NCBI GenBank assembly: GCA_031261085.1
Contig: JAISKB010000012.1
Location: 1 to 64,000, forward strand
Source of the DNA: Christensenellaceae bacterium
GTDB lineage: Bacteria; Bacillota; Clostridia; Christensenellales; CAG-138
Length of the DNA: 64,000 nt
Reading direction: 5' to 3'
Shown here piece after piece: positions 8,560 through 17,938 of the stretch. Both the position numbers and the translations under genes were made by a program. The notes under the pieces are model-generated. The model ran no database searches. It was not told the DNA's origin and worked only from the letters and a program-made list of their open reading frames with translations. Within the stretch, counting starts at the first letter, position 1. Every line of letters starts with the position of its first letter.

Positions 8560-9621
8560 TTGGGCAAGCATACCAGGCAGGTTTTTGTGGGCGGTGTGGC
8601 CATAGGCGGCGGCGCCCCGGTTTCCATTCAATCCATGACCAATACCGATACCGCAAACGCGGCGGCTACGGCGGCGCAAATCAACGCGCTGGCCGCGGCG
8701 GGCTGCGATATAGCGCGCGTATCCGTTTATAACGGCGATTGCGCCAAGGCGCTGCGCGCAATCAAGGCGCAAACCTCCATACCGCTGGTGGCGGATATTC
8801 ACTTCGACCACCGGCTGGCTATCGAAGCTATGGAGAACGGCGCCGACAAGCTGCGCATCAATCCGGGCAATATCGGCGGGGAGGCCAAGGTGCGGCAGGT
8901 GGCGGATTGCGCCAAGGCCCACCATGCGCCCATCCGCATCGGCGTCAACGGCGGTTCGCTCGAAAAGGAACTGCTGGAGCGCTGCGGCGGCCCCACGCCG
9001 GAGGCGATGGTGGAGAGCGCGCGGCGGCATATCGCCATGCTGGAGCGGGCGGGGTTTTATGACATCGTGCTCTCGCTTAAGGCCTCCTCGGTGCGGGAGA
9101 GCGTGAAGGCATACCAGCTTATGGCGCAGCTGTGCGATTACCCGCTGCACATCGGCATCACCGAAGCGGGGGCGGAGCAGGCGGGGCTGATAAAGTCCGC
9201 CGTGGGGCTGGGGGTGCTGCTGCATGCCGGCATAGGCGATACCCTGCGGGTATCCCTCACCGGCGAGCCCGTGCAAGAGGTTGTGGCCGCGGGGCAAATA
9301 CTCCAGGCGCTGGGCCTGCGAAAGCAGGGCGTGGAAATCATCAGCTGCCCCACCTGCGGGCGCACGGGCGTGGAGCTGCTGCCTGTGGTACAGCGGGTGC
9401 GCGCCGCGCTGCAGGGCGAAAAGGGATACCTGCAGGTGGCCGTTATGGGCTGTGAGGTAAACGGCCCGGGCGAGGCGCGGGGGGCGGATATTGGCGTCGC
9501 GTTTGGCAGGGAGGGCAGCGGCGTGCTGTTTAAGCAGGGTGTACAACAAAAAAAACTGCCCGCCGAGCAGGCGGTAGAGGAGCTGATCGCGCAGGCGAAG
9601 GCCATGCTGGCGCAGCGATAG
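8560..9621 (+). CDS. ispG: 4-hydroxy-3-methylbut-2-en-1-yl diphosphate synthase
   Basis: An iron-sulfur enzyme of the MEP pathway that reductively opens MEcPP to HMBPP. The 353-residue protein is the short two-domain form. 'GGAPVSIQSMTNTDT' marks the TIM-barrel N-terminus, and 'SCPTCGRTG' plus 'MGCEVNGPGEA' supply the three Cys and the Glu that hold the [4Fe-4S] cluster. The start is TTG 8560, three bases after the rseP stop, with GGGAGG inside the end of rseP as ribosome binding site. Confidence 0.96.
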   Translation: MGKHTRQVFVGGVAIGGGAPVSIQSMTNTDTANAAATAAQINALAAAGCDIARVSVYNGDCAKALRAIKAQTSIPLVADIHFDHRLAIEAMENGADKLRINPGNIGGEAKVRQVADCAKAHHAPIRIGVNGGSLEKELLERCGGPTPEAMVESARRHIAMLERAGFYDIVLSLKASSVRESVKAYQLMAQLCDYPLHIGITEAGAEQAGLIKSAVGLGVLLHAGIGDTLRVSLTGEPVQEVVAAGQILQALGLRKQGVEIISCPTCGRTGVELLPVVQRVRAALQGEKGYLQVAVMGCEVNGPGEARGADIGVAFGREGSGVLFKQGVQQKKLPAEQAVEELIAQAKAMLAQR

Positions 9622-9638
9622 GCGGATAAGGTAAGCAT

Positions 9639-12600
9639 ATGGAAGCGGGACTTGAGGATATCTTTGCGCAAAGCGGTGTGCCGAATGCGCGGCTGCTGGG
9701 TGCAAAGCTGAATAAAGAGAAAAAGACGCTGCTGGTCACCGTGCAGGTGGGGAGCCTGCTTCGCGCGCGCTGTATGGAAGACATACGGCAGCGCCTGGCC
9801 GATACCGTAGAGGGGCTTTCGGTAGAGCTGCATTTCGAGTTTACCGAGGCGGCGCTCTCGGCGGTGGAGCAAAACGACCCGGCGGCGCTAGATGCCCTGC
9901 GGGATAGCTGGGGGGATACCATGCCCATCGTGCGGCAGGCGATCAATGGCTCACTCTGGCGGTATGAAGCCGGGGTGGTGCAGGTGCTCTGCCCGCAGGA
10001 ACGGGTGGGCCTAATCGGCGCGCGGGCGGTGCAGGCGGCGCAGGATTATTACAGCGCAGCCTACGGCTTGCAGCTGCGGCTCGACGTGCAGGGCGATGCG
10101 AGATTGACCCCGGCGGCAGCCAAAGCGGCAGAGCCCAAGGCGGCAAAGGGCGCCAAGGCCAAGGCGACGCACGCGCCCAAGGCGGCGGATACGCCCAGGG
10201 CGGGCGTGATTTATGGCACGGCCTTGCGCCGCGCGGCCATCTTAAAGCAGAGCCAGGTAGGCGAGGAGATGGGCGCCGTAACGGTGAGCGGCGAGATATT
10301 GAGCATAGAGGTTACCAAGCGCAAGGGCGGCGGGCCCATCGTCACCTTCGTCATCAGCGACCACACCAACACGATGCCCTGCAAGCTGTTTTTAAAGCCT
10401 GAGGAGGATAAAATCATAGCCCAAATCGAGGCCGTAAAAAAGCGGGGCGACTGGCTGGCGGTGCAGGGCAACTACAGTATGGATAACTGGCTTAAGCGCA
10501 TGTGCATATCTCCGCGCAGCGTGGGCAGCTTTGCCCCGCCCCGGCGGGAGGATACCGCCGGGCAAAAGCGGGTGGAGCTGCATTTGCACACCCAAATGAG
10601 TAGTATGGATGGCCTCACCAAGGTGAAGGAAGCCATCGATACCGCGGCGCGGTGGGGGCACAAGGCGCTGGCCATCACGGATCATGGCGTGGTGCATGCC
10701 TTCCCCGAGGCGGTGGCCAAGGCGGATAGCCTCGCCAAGGCGGGCAAGGAGATAAAGGTGCTGCTGGGGGTGGAGGGCTATCTGTTGCCGGATTGCGCGC
10801 TCATAGACCGACCCAGGCGGTATGTGGCCGCTTCCATCACATCGGGCGCGGCGTTTAAGCTGGATGATATATTCGAAATCGCGGCGGTGCGCTTCGATGA
10901 AAGCGGCGTTTTGGATACGCTTTCGCTCACGGTGGATAGCGGCGCGGTGCTGCCGGATGCCGTGGCCGCGCGCACGGGGCTTACGCAAGCCCGCTTGGCC
11001 GCCGGCGTGCCGCTAAAAGAGGCGCTGGAGGCTTGGCTCGCGTTCGTGGGGGAGGATGTGCAAATTTGGCACGAAGCGGCGCAGCTGCATACCCTGCGCG
11101 CCTATGCCGATAGGTTTTCCCTGCCCGTGCGCGCGCAGTATATCAATACCCAAACGCTTTCGCACTACCTGCGGCGCGAGCTGAAGCAAACCGCGCTGGC
11201 CGATTGCCTGGCGGCGGTGACGCCAGATGGCGCACCCCTGCATAGCGCGGCCGATACCGCATTGGGCACCGCGAAGCTGTTCTTAAAGCTGCTGCCCGAT
11301 ATGGCGGCGCGGGGCGCGCTGCAGCTGCCGTTGTTCGACGCGGCGCAGGAGCTGCCCGCGCATGGCAAAAAACAACCCACCTACCACATCATATTGCTTG
11401 CGCAAAACCACGCCGGGCTTGTGAACCTTTATCGGCTGGTTTCGTATGCGCATTTGGAGCACCTCAAAAAGGTGCCCCGCATACCCCGCAGCCTGCTGAC
11501 GCTGCACCGCGAGGGGCTTATCGTGGGCACGGCGTGCGAGGCGGGGGAGCTTTTTCGTGCGGTAATCGCGGGCAAAAGCGAGGAAACGCTGCGCGAAATC
11601 GCGGGCATGTACGATTATTTGGAGATACAGCCCACCGGCAACAACCAGTTTTTGGTGCGCAATGGCACCATCCCGGATGAAGAGGGGCTGCGGGAGCTCA
11701 ACCGCCGCATCGTGGGCTTGGGCGAAGCCGTGCATAAGCCCGTGGTGGCCACGGGGGATGTGCATTTTTTGGAGCCGGATGACGCGCTGTTCCGCAGCAT
11801 CATCATGCACGCGCGCGGGTTTGACGATGCCGAGGAGCAGGCGCCGCTCTATTTTAAAACCACCGATGAAATGCTGCGCGAATTCTGCTATTTGGGCGAG
11901 GAAAAGGCCCGCGAGGTGGTGGTGGATAACCCCAACGCCATCGCGGCGCGCTGCGAGCGGCTCAAGCCGTTTTTATCCGAAAAGAGCACCTATGCCCCCA
12001 CCCTGCCCGACGCGGATGAGGAACTGACGGATATGGCGTATGCCTGCGCGCACGCGCTCTATGGCAAGGTTCTGCCTCCCCTCGTGCAGGCGCGGCTCGA
12101 TAAGGAGCTCAACTCCATCGTGGGCAACGGGTATGCTTCGCTTTACCTTATGGCGCAGCGGCTGGTGCAAAAATCGCTCTCGGATGGCTACTTGGTGGGC
12201 TCGCGCGGGTCGGTCGGCTCCTCGTTTGTGGCCAATATGGCCGGCATTACCGAGGTAAACGCGCTGCAGCCGCACTATGTGTGCCCGGCCTGCCAACACA
12301 GCGAGTTCGAGGTGGACCGCGAAAAATACGCCTGCGGGGTGGATATGCCCGACAAGGCCTGCCCCCATTGCGGCGCGCCCTACCTAAAGCTGGGGTACGA
12401 AATCCCATTCGAAACATTTTTGGGCTTTGAGGGGGATAAAACGCCGGATATCGACCTGAACTTTTCGGGTGAATATCAGGCGGTGGCGCATAAGTTTACC
12501 GAGGTGATGTTTGGGGAGGGGCATGCCTTCAGGGCGGGCACCATCTCGGGCATAAAGGATAAAACCGCATACGGCTATGTGCGCGCCTACTGCGAGGCCA

Positions 12601-13865
12601 ACGGCATATTGGCCGGTAAGGATGAGATAGACCGCCTGGTATCGGGCTGCGCCGGCGTTAAAAAAACCACGGGCCAGCACCCCGGCGGCATCGTAATCGT
12701 ACCGGCGGAAAACGATATTATGGAGTTTACACCCATACAGCACCCGGCCGATAAAACCGACGGCAGCATTATCACCACGCATTTCGACTTCCACGCGATG
12801 GACGATAGGCTGGTAAAGCTGGATATACTGGGCCACGACGACCCGACCGCGCTGCGTATGCTGCAGGATATCACCGGGCTAAACCCCATTACCATCCCGC
12901 TGGATGACCCGGAAACCCTGCGCATATTCTCGGGGGTGGAGCCGCTTGGGTGCACGCTGAAGGAGCTTGATTGCGAGGTGGGCAGCATAGGCATACCCGA
13001 ATTTGGCACCTCGTTTGTGCGGCAAATGCTGATGGATACCCGTCCCACCACGATGGAGGAGCTGGTGCGCATATCCGGCTTATCCCACGGCACCGATGTG
13101 TGGGTGGGCAACGCGCAGGACCTGGTGCGCGGCGGCACGGCCACGCTTGGCGAGGTTATCTGCTGCCGGGATGACATCATGCGCTACCTCATCATGCGGG
13201 GGGCGGATTCCTCCATCTCCTTTAAAACCATGGAGAGCGTGCGCAAGGGCCGGGGTCTCACACCCGAGATGGAAGCCGCCATGCACGCGGTAAAAACCCC
13301 GCAGTGGTTCATCGATTCGTGTAAGAAGATCAAATACATGTTCCCCCGCGCGCACGCCGCGGCCTATGTGATGATGGCGTTCCGCGTGGCGTATTACAAG
13401 GTGCACCTGCCGCTGGCGTTTTATGCGGTATACTACACCGTGCGGGCCGATGCGTTCGACATCGCGGCGGCCTATGGCGGGGCGGAAACGGTGCTCAACC
13501 ACATTCGCCAGCTCAAGAAGAAGGGCACCGATATAGAGCCGAAGGAAGCCGATTTGCTGGTGATATTAGAAGTGGTGTTCGAGATGAACAAGCGCGGCAT
13601 CGAGCTGCTGCCGGTCGACCTGTATAAATCCGCCTCGCGGGAATTCCGCATAGAGGAGGGCAGGCTGCGCCCGCCGTTTTCGGCGGTGGCCGGCGTGGGC
13701 GCCAACGCCGCGGATGGCATCGCCAAGGCGAGCCGGCAGGGCGCCTACACCTCCGTGGAGGATTTTCGCACCCGCAGCGGCGCCAACAGCGCGGTGGTAA
13801 AATCCCTGCAGGAGCTGGGCGTGCTGGAGGGGCTGCCCGAAACCAACCAGCTGTCGCTGTTTTAG
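9639..13865 (+). CDS. polC: DNA polymerase III PolC, Gram-positive type, with degenerate proofreading domain
   Basis: The replicative polymerase of low-GC-type Bacillota; 1408 residues. Visible parts in order: N-terminal domain (1-195), OB fold (about 200-290), PHP domain opening with 'VELHLHTQMSSMDG' (about 310), an exonuclease-like region (about 393-552), the polymerase core with a CPAC...CPHCG zinc motif (881-907), catalytic 'PDIDLNFSG' (about 936) and 'HPGGIVIVP', and a C-terminal clamp-binding QLSLF. The exonuclease region keeps the fold pattern, but the DxE of motif I (normally FDVETTG) reads 'ASITSG' and motif II (HNASFD) reads 'HEAAQL', so three of the DEDDh residues are gone. Polymerase motifs look intact. 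Confidence 0.95.
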   Translation: MEAGLEDIFAQSGVPNARLLGAKLNKEKKTLLVTVQVGSLLRARCMEDIRQRLADTVEGLSVELHFEFTEAALSAVEQNDPAALDALRDSWGDTMPIVRQAINGSLWRYEAGVVQVLCPQERVGLIGARAVQAAQDYYSAAYGLQLRLDVQGDARLTPAAAKAAEPKAAKGAKAKATHAPKAADTPRAGVIYGTALRRAAILKQSQVGEEMGAVTVSGEILSIEVTKRKGGGPIVTFVISDHTNTMPCKLFLKPEEDKIIAQIEAVKKRGDWLAVQGNYSMDNWLKRMCISPRSVGSFAPPRREDTAGQKRVELHLHTQMSSMDGLTKVKEAIDTAARWGHKALAITDHGVVHAFPEAVAKADSLAKAGKEIKVLLGVEGYLLPDCALIDRPRRYVAASITSGAAFKLDDIFEIAAVRFDESGVLDTLSLTVDSGAVLPDAVAARTGLTQARLAAGVPLKEALEAWLAFVGEDVQIWHEAAQLHTLRAYADRFSLPVRAQYINTQTLSHYLRRELKQTALADCLAAVTPDGAPLHSAADTALGTAKLFLKLLPDMAARGALQLPLFDAAQELPAHGKKQPTYHIILLAQNHAGLVNLYRLVSYAHLEHLKKVPRIPRSLLTLHREGLIVGTACEAGELFRAVIAGKSEETLREIAGMYDYLEIQPTGNNQFLVRNGTIPDEEGLRELNRRIVGLGEAVHKPVVATGDVHFLEPDDALFRSIIMHARGFDDAEEQAPLYFKTTDEMLREFCYLGEEKAREVVVDNPNAIAARCERLKPFLSEKSTYAPTLPDADEELTDMAYACAHALYGKVLPPLVQARLDKELNSIVGNGYASLYLMAQRLVQKSLSDGYLVGSRGSVGSSFVANMAGITEVNALQPHYVCPACQHSEFEVDREKYACGVDMPDKACPHCGAPYLKLGYEIPFETFLGFEGDKTPDIDLNFSGEYQAVAHKFTEVMFGEGHAFRAGTISGIKDKTAYGYVRAYCEANGILAGKDEIDRLVSGCAGVKKTTGQHPGGIVIVPAENDIMEFTPIQHPADKTDGSIITTHFDFHAMDDRLVKLDILGHDDPTALRMLQDITGLNPITIPLDDPETLRIFSGVEPLGCTLKELDCEVGSIGIPEFGTSFVRQMLMDTRPTTMEELVRISGLSHGTDVWVGNAQDLVRGGTATLGEVICCRDDIMRYLIMRGADSSISFKTMESVRKGRGLTPEMEAAMHAVKTPQWFIDSCKKIKYMFPRAHAAAYVMMAFRVAYYKVHLPLAFYAVYYTVRADAFDIAAAYGGAETVLNHIRQLKKKGTDIEPKEADLLVILEVVFEMNKRGIELLPVDLYKSASREFRIEEGRLRPPFSAVAGVGANAADGIAKASRQGAYTSVEDFRTRSGANSAVVKSLQELGVLEGLPETNQLSLF

Positions 13866-14261
13866 CTGATGGAGTTTTTTCTATCCTAAACCCCTGTTCG
13901 GGGAAAGAATGAAACATCTTTTTGTTTGCGGGGGCAAGCCCCCGCACCCCAGTTGGAGCAAATTCCCGGCTTAATGGGCAGCTGCGCGCTTCGCCTTAGC
14001 ATAATTCAACTCCCCTATTCTGCTTATTCTTTATTGATTGTATCTCGTTTTGTGATGTATGCAAAATAAATACGAACTCATTAATGCATGTTAATTAATA
14101 TTGAAACATGCTTATTTTTATGATTTTAAACTTCAATATCGTTTTTGCTCAATAATGTTGACATAAAAGTGAAAATAAGATAACATTACAATTATATAGT
14201 AATACTATCAATATTTAGTGATATTTTTTTAAAATAAATATTAATATAGGGGTAAAATGAA
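13866..14261. other. Gene-free gap polC to surface protein
   Basis: The first 80 bp hold a small AACCCCTGTTCGGGG hairpin and, at 13928-13945, a perfect GCGGGGGC-aa-GCCCCCGC hairpin that belongs to the dispersed palindrome family seen at 4.5, 30.6 and 54.7 kb. From about 13990 the sequence turns sharply AT-rich and contains the promoter listed separately. I see no RNA gene. Confidence 0.6.
14158..14186 (+). promoter_or_regulatory. Putative promoter of PPKTG surface protein 1
   Basis: A perfect TTGACA is followed after 17 bp by TAACAT in a strongly AT-rich tract, about 75 bp before the gene. An AGGGGT box lies before the ATG. Confidence 0.5.
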
Positions 14262-15536
14262 ATGAAAAATACACAAAAGGCCTTAGCGGCGCTGTTGATC
14301 CTCACGTTGCTGTGGTGGGGCGCGCCGGCAGCGGCGCTTGCGGTGGGGATACAGGCGGGGCTGCCTGCAACGATAGATATTGGCACCACATCATCAACGC
14401 CAACCGAAATCGCTTTTGGCGGGCGGGTGTGGCAGGTGATTGGGCAGGATGGCACAGGCGTGTATTCCTCCGCAAACACCGCCACGCTGCTGCTTAAAGG
14501 CGACCAAAGCATGGCGGTAACGCCATATAACGCTGCGGATACCAACCCGGAGTATAGCATATCTACCCTAAAGGCTGTGCTGGACGGGCAATATACGGCG
14601 CTGGCAGGCTCCAACGCGAAGGAAGCCGCGCTCGTCAACGGGCGGGATATCGAGGGCTTTTCCTACGATACACAAATGGTCGATTATACGGACAGGGTCG
14701 CCGGAGCCCCCGTAACGGGCGTGAAATACTGGCCGCTATCCGAAAATGAAGCGAATGCGCTAACCTCAAATGTTCGAAGCATTGGGCAAAAGGTTTGGCT
14801 TCGCACGCTCGGCTATTATTGGTCCGTAAAAACCGTGGAGGCTGATGGCAGTATAGGGGATCGTTTTGGGAACAACGCGAGGGATAACCACAACGCCGCC
14901 CGGCCCGCTTTTAACTTGGATCTGAGGGATGTCCTGCTCACATCAGAGGCCGCCGCGAGCGGCAAAGCCTCCGCGGCTGTGGGGAACGGGCTTGTGGCCG
15001 CAACGGCAGCCGCCGGTGCAATAAAATTTACGATGCAGGATGCAGACACCGGCTTTTTGAACCTAAGCGTTGCGGATACAAGGCCCCGCACCGCTATGGC
15101 CGGGGGTACGGTGCGCATAGCTTATACTGGCGCCATTACTGGGGCGAATCAATATGTTTCCTGCGTGCTTACGGATACTGTTGACAATGTGCTGTACTAC
15201 GGCAAGCTGGCCACGGCGGCGAGCGGCACGGCAGGTATTGCCATTCCATCCGACCTGCCTGTTGGGAGCTATTTGATTAAAATATTCAACGAGCAGGCCA
15301 ACGAGGATACTTACACCGACTTTGCCAGCGCGCCTGTCACCATACCGCTGACGGTAAGCGCAAGCAACGGCGGCGGCAGCAACGACAGCGACTGGATAGG
15401 CTCCGCCGCGGCATTGCCCCTGCCCATACAGCCCCCCAAAACGGGGGAGGATGTGCGTGCGGCCTGGCTGCTTTGCATGGCGGGCAGTGCTGCCGGGGCA
15501 TTCGCATTTCGCAAAAAGCGGCAAAGCGCGAAGTGA
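14262..15536 (+). CDS. Secreted cell-wall-anchored protein with DUF6273-like domain and PPKTG sorting signal
   Basis: The 424-residue protein starts with a signal peptide (basic start, hydrophobic core, cleavage near 'AAALA', about residue 28). Residues 40-240 have the features of DUF6273-type domains ('FGGRVWQVIG', 'YWPLSENEAN', 'ARPAFNLDL'). Residues 280-370 look like an Ig-like strand-rich region. The C-terminus has a Ser/Gly/Asp linker, 'IQPPKTGED', a hydrophobic segment and 'RKKRQSAK', which is a sortase signal with PPKTG in place of LPxTG. It interrupts the polC-rimP neighbourhood. The function is unknown; its surface location is strongly supported. Confidence 0.85.
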   Translation: MKNTQKALAALLILTLLWWGAPAAALAVGIQAGLPATIDIGTTSSTPTEIAFGGRVWQVIGQDGTGVYSSANTATLLLKGDQSMAVTPYNAADTNPEYSISTLKAVLDGQYTALAGSNAKEAALVNGRDIEGFSYDTQMVDYTDRVAGAPVTGVKYWPLSENEANALTSNVRSIGQKVWLRTLGYYWSVKTVEADGSIGDRFGNNARDNHNAARPAFNLDLRDVLLTSEAAASGKASAAVGNGLVAATAAAGAIKFTMQDADTGFLNLSVADTRPRTAMAGGTVRIAYTGAITGANQYVSCVLTDTVDNVLYYGKLATAASGTAGIAIPSDLPVGSYLIKIFNEQANEDTYTDFASAPVTIPLTVSASNGGGSNDSDWIGSAAALPLPIQPPKTGEDVRAAWLLCMAGSAAGAFAFRKKRQSAK

Positions 15537-15607
15537 GCGGCAGGCCTTGTGCTGCGGTTGCGGGGCAGGCCCCTGTCGCGGCGGGCAAAACGTTAGAATA
15601 ATATCCC

Positions 15608-15636
15608 TTGCTTAAAATGCGCGGGTATGTTATAAT
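15608..15636 (+). promoter_or_regulatory. Promoter of the rimP-nusA-infB operon
   Basis: TTGCTT and TATAAT are separated by exactly 17 bp, giving a leader of about 80 nt before rimP. This resets transcription of the translation operon after the inserted surface-protein gene. Confidence 0.65.
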
Positions 15637-15721
15637 CCAATTCGTTGGGCGGCGTATGCCGCATATGTGTGTGAAGGAGTGGGCAAAAACCCGCTCTTTT
15701 ATTTTGAGAAGGAGCGATTCG

Positions 15722-16183
15722 TTGAAAACGACCGATACCGTGGATGCGCTGGTGCGCCCCCTTGTAACCTCGCTCGGGTATGCGCTCTACGAGGTGGAAT
15801 ATCAAAAAGAGCAGGGCAGCTGGGTGCTCACGCTGTATATCGAGCGGGCGGATGGCGGGAGCGCCGATATAGACGACTGCGAAAAGGTGAGCCGCGCCGT
15901 GGAGCCGGCGCTCGATGAAGCCGATCCTATCGTGGAGCCCTATTATTTGAGCGTGTCCTCCATTGGGCTGGATAGGCCGCTTAAAAAGGACAGGGACTTT
16001 GCGCGCAACATCGGCAAGCAAGTGACCGTCAAACTGTATGTGCCCGTCGAAAAAAAGAAAGAATATACCGGTGTGCTCACGGCGTTTGATGCCCAAACCC
16101 TCACGTTGGAAGCACAGGGCGGCGCGCCGCTCGTCATCGCCCGCAAGGATGCGGCGCTGATACGGCCTTATATTGAATTTTGA
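15722..16183 (+). CDS. rimP: Ribosome maturation factor RimP
   Basis: RimP assists 30S subunit maturation. The 153-residue length matches the family (about 150) when translation begins at TTG 15722, which has GAAGGAG 7 bp upstream. The ATG chosen by the track (15608) would lie on top of the promoter. Family features are 'YALYEVEYQKEQGSWVLTLYI' in the N-terminal domain and 'VSSIGLDRPLKKDRDF' at the domain junction. It is followed by nusA after 44 bp, as is standard. Confidence 0.94.
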   Translation: MKTTDTVDALVRPLVTSLGYALYEVEYQKEQGSWVLTLYIERADGGSADIDDCEKVSRAVEPALDEADPIVEPYYLSVSSIGLDRPLKKDRDFARNIGKQVTVKLYVPVEKKKEYTGVLTAFDAQTLTLEAQGGAPLVIARKDAALIRPYIEF

Positions 16184-16227
16184 GTGCCAAGCACCAATTA
16201 TTTTAGAGCGAACAAGGAGACGAAACC

Positions 16228-17325
16228 ATGAATTCCGAATTCATACAAGCGCTCAGTGCCATCGAAAAGGAACGTGGCATCAGCACAGACATACTCATCG
16301 ATGCGTTTGAATCGGCGCTGATTGCCGCATACAAGCGCAACTACGGCACCAACGGCAACGTGCGCGCCGTGGTGGATCGCGATACCGGCGAGGTGCAAAT
16401 ATTCGCCTCCAAAGCGGTGGTCGAAGAGGTTACCGATCAATATGCCGAAATCACGCTCGAAAAAGCGCGGGAAATCAACCATCTATACGAGGTGGGCGAT
16501 GTGCTCGAAGAAGAGGTGGATCCCCGCAAGTTTGGCCGCATCGCGGCGCAAACCGCCAAGCAGGTGGTGGTGCAGCGCATCCGCGAGGCCGAGCGCGGCG
16601 TTATATTCGACGAATTCGTCGAGAAGGAAAACGAGGTGCTCACCGCCATCGTGCAGCGCGTAGAAAAAAATGGCGTGCATGTGGAGCTGGGCAAAACCGA
16701 TGGCCTGCTCCCCTTGGCCGAGATGATAGCCGGGGAGGAATACAACAACAACGACCGCATCAAGGTATATGTGCTGGAGGTGCGCAAAACCAGCAAGGGC
16801 CCGCAGGTGCTGGTATCCCGCACGCACCCGGGGCTTGTCAAGCGCCTGTTTGAGCTGGAGGTGCCCGAAATCCAAAGCGGCCTCGTATATGTAAAGAGCA
16901 TCGCGCGCGAAGCCGGCAGCCGCACCAAGGTGGCCGTCTATTCGAGCGATGCGCAGGTGGATGCCGTGGGTACCTGCGTAGGGCAAAAGGGCATTCGCGT
17001 GGATCGTATCGTAGGGGAACTGCACAACGAAAAAATCGACATCATCGAGTGGGACAGCGACCCCGCCGCGTATATCGCCAAGGCCCTTAGCCCGGCGCGC
17101 GTGCTGATGGTGTATATCAACGAATCCGAAAAGGCGGCCAAGGTCGTCGTGCCGGATAATCAGCTGAGCCTGGCCATTGGCAAGGAGGGGCAAAACGTGC
17201 GCCTGGCGGCCAAGCTGACCGGGTGGAAAATCGACATCAAGTCCAACTCGCAGGCCGAGCAGGATATGGATATTTACAACGCCGATATGCGCGGGGAGGA
17301 ACCCGCGCCCGAAGCGGCCGAATAA
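16228..17325 (+). CDS. nusA: Transcription termination/antitermination factor NusA
   Basis: NusA binds RNA polymerase and nascent RNA to modulate pausing and termination. The 365-residue protein is the short Bacillota form: N-terminal RNAP-binding domain (1-130), S1 domain (about 135-200), and two KH domains with '[16 protein letters not shown]' and '[15 protein letters not shown]'. It lacks the C-terminal acidic repeats of Proteobacteria. The ribosome binding site is AAGGAGA. It heads the nusA-ylxR-ylxQ-infB group. Confidence 0.97.
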   Translation: MNSEFIQALSAIEKERGISTDILIDAFESALIAAYKRNYGTNGNVRAVVDRDTGEVQIFASKAVVEEVTDQYAEITLEKAREINHLYEVGDVLEEEVDPRKFGRIAAQTAKQVVVQRIREAERGVIFDEFVEKENEVLTAIVQRVEKNGVHVELGKTDGLLPLAEMIAGEEYNNNDRIKVYVLEVRKTSKGPQVLVSRTHPGLVKRLFELEVPEIQSGLVYVKSIAREAGSRTKVAVYSSDAQVDAVGTCVGQKGIRVDRIVGELHNEKIDIIEWDSDPAAYIAKALSPARVLMVYINESEKAAKVVVPDNQLSLAIGKEGQNVRLAAKLTGWKIDIKSNSQAEQDMDIYNADMRGEEPAPEAAE

Positions 17326-17336
17326 AAGGAGCAGCC

Positions 17337-17618
17337 ATGCCGCAAAAGAAAATCCCCCTGCGCATGTGCGTAGGCTGCCGCGAAATGCGGCCCAAAAAGG
17401 AATTGATTCGCATTGTGCGCGGGCAGGATGGCGCGGTGGCGGCCGACCCAACGGGCAAAGCGCAGGGGCGCGGCGCCTATTTGTGCGGCAGCGCGGCCTG
17501 CCTCGAAAAGGCGCAAAAAACCCGCGCGCTCGAGCGTGCGCTGGATAGCAAAATCGGCGCGGAGGTATTTGAGCGGCTGCGCGAACAGCTTAAGGGGGAA
17601 GACGCGGCGCATGAATGA
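17337..17618 (+). CDS. ylxR: YlxR/RnpM RNA-binding protein
   Basis: A small (93-residue) conserved protein encoded between nusA and infB. Its signature 'MCVGCREMRPKKELIRIVR' and 'GRGAYLC' are present. In Bacillus subtilis this family (RnpM) binds and modulates RNase P. The track ORF extends 38 codons into nusA; the start is set at ATG 17337 behind AAAGGAG. Its 3' end overlaps the start of ylxQ by 8 bp, so the two are probably coupled. Confidence 0.93.
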   Translation: MPQKKIPLRMCVGCREMRPKKELIRIVRGQDGAVAADPTGKAQGRGAYLCGSAACLEKAQKTRALERALDSKIGAEVFERLREQLKGEDAAHE

Positions 17619-17934
17619 TGACAAGCTGCGCGGCGTGCTGGGGTTTGCCATGCGGGCAGGCAAGTGCCTAAGCGGCGATTTTGCCTGCGAGCGGGCGTTG
17701 CGCGGCGGCAAGGTATGTGCCCTGCTGCTGGATGCGGCGGCCTCGGCCAACACGAAAGATAAATATGTTTCCCTGTGCGAGCGCGAGAAGGTCCCTTGCA
17801 TATTGTTAGAGGATATGGGCGGCGCGATAGGCAAGGAAGGCCGCATGGTAGCGGCGGTTACGGATAGCGGGTTTGCCCGCATGTTAACAGAGGCGGACGC
17901 AAACCGCAACACGAATTTCTTCGGGGGTAAATAA
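17611..17934 (+). CDS. ylxQ: L7Ae-family RNA-binding protein (YlxQ)
   Basis: A 107-residue protein of the L7Ae/L30e/S12e fold, expected to bind kink-turn RNA. It has '[21 protein letters not shown]' and a central '[17 protein letters not shown]' strand-helix, both typical of YlxQ. Met 17611 overlaps the end of ylxR; the longer track ORF is out of homology. The exact RNA partner is not known from sequence. It is followed by infB after 4 bp. Confidence 0.9.
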   Translation: MNDDKLRGVLGFAMRAGKCLSGDFACERALRGGKVCALLLDAAASANTKDKYVSLCEREKVPCILLEDMGGAIGKEGRMVAAVTDSGFARMLTEADANRNTNFFGGK

Positions 17935-17938
17935 ACAC

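Noticed and set aside
8164-9705. 513-codon minus-strand ORF opposite rseP-ispG
   Set aside because: Long antisense ORFs are expected at this GC content; the plus-strand genes are unambiguous.
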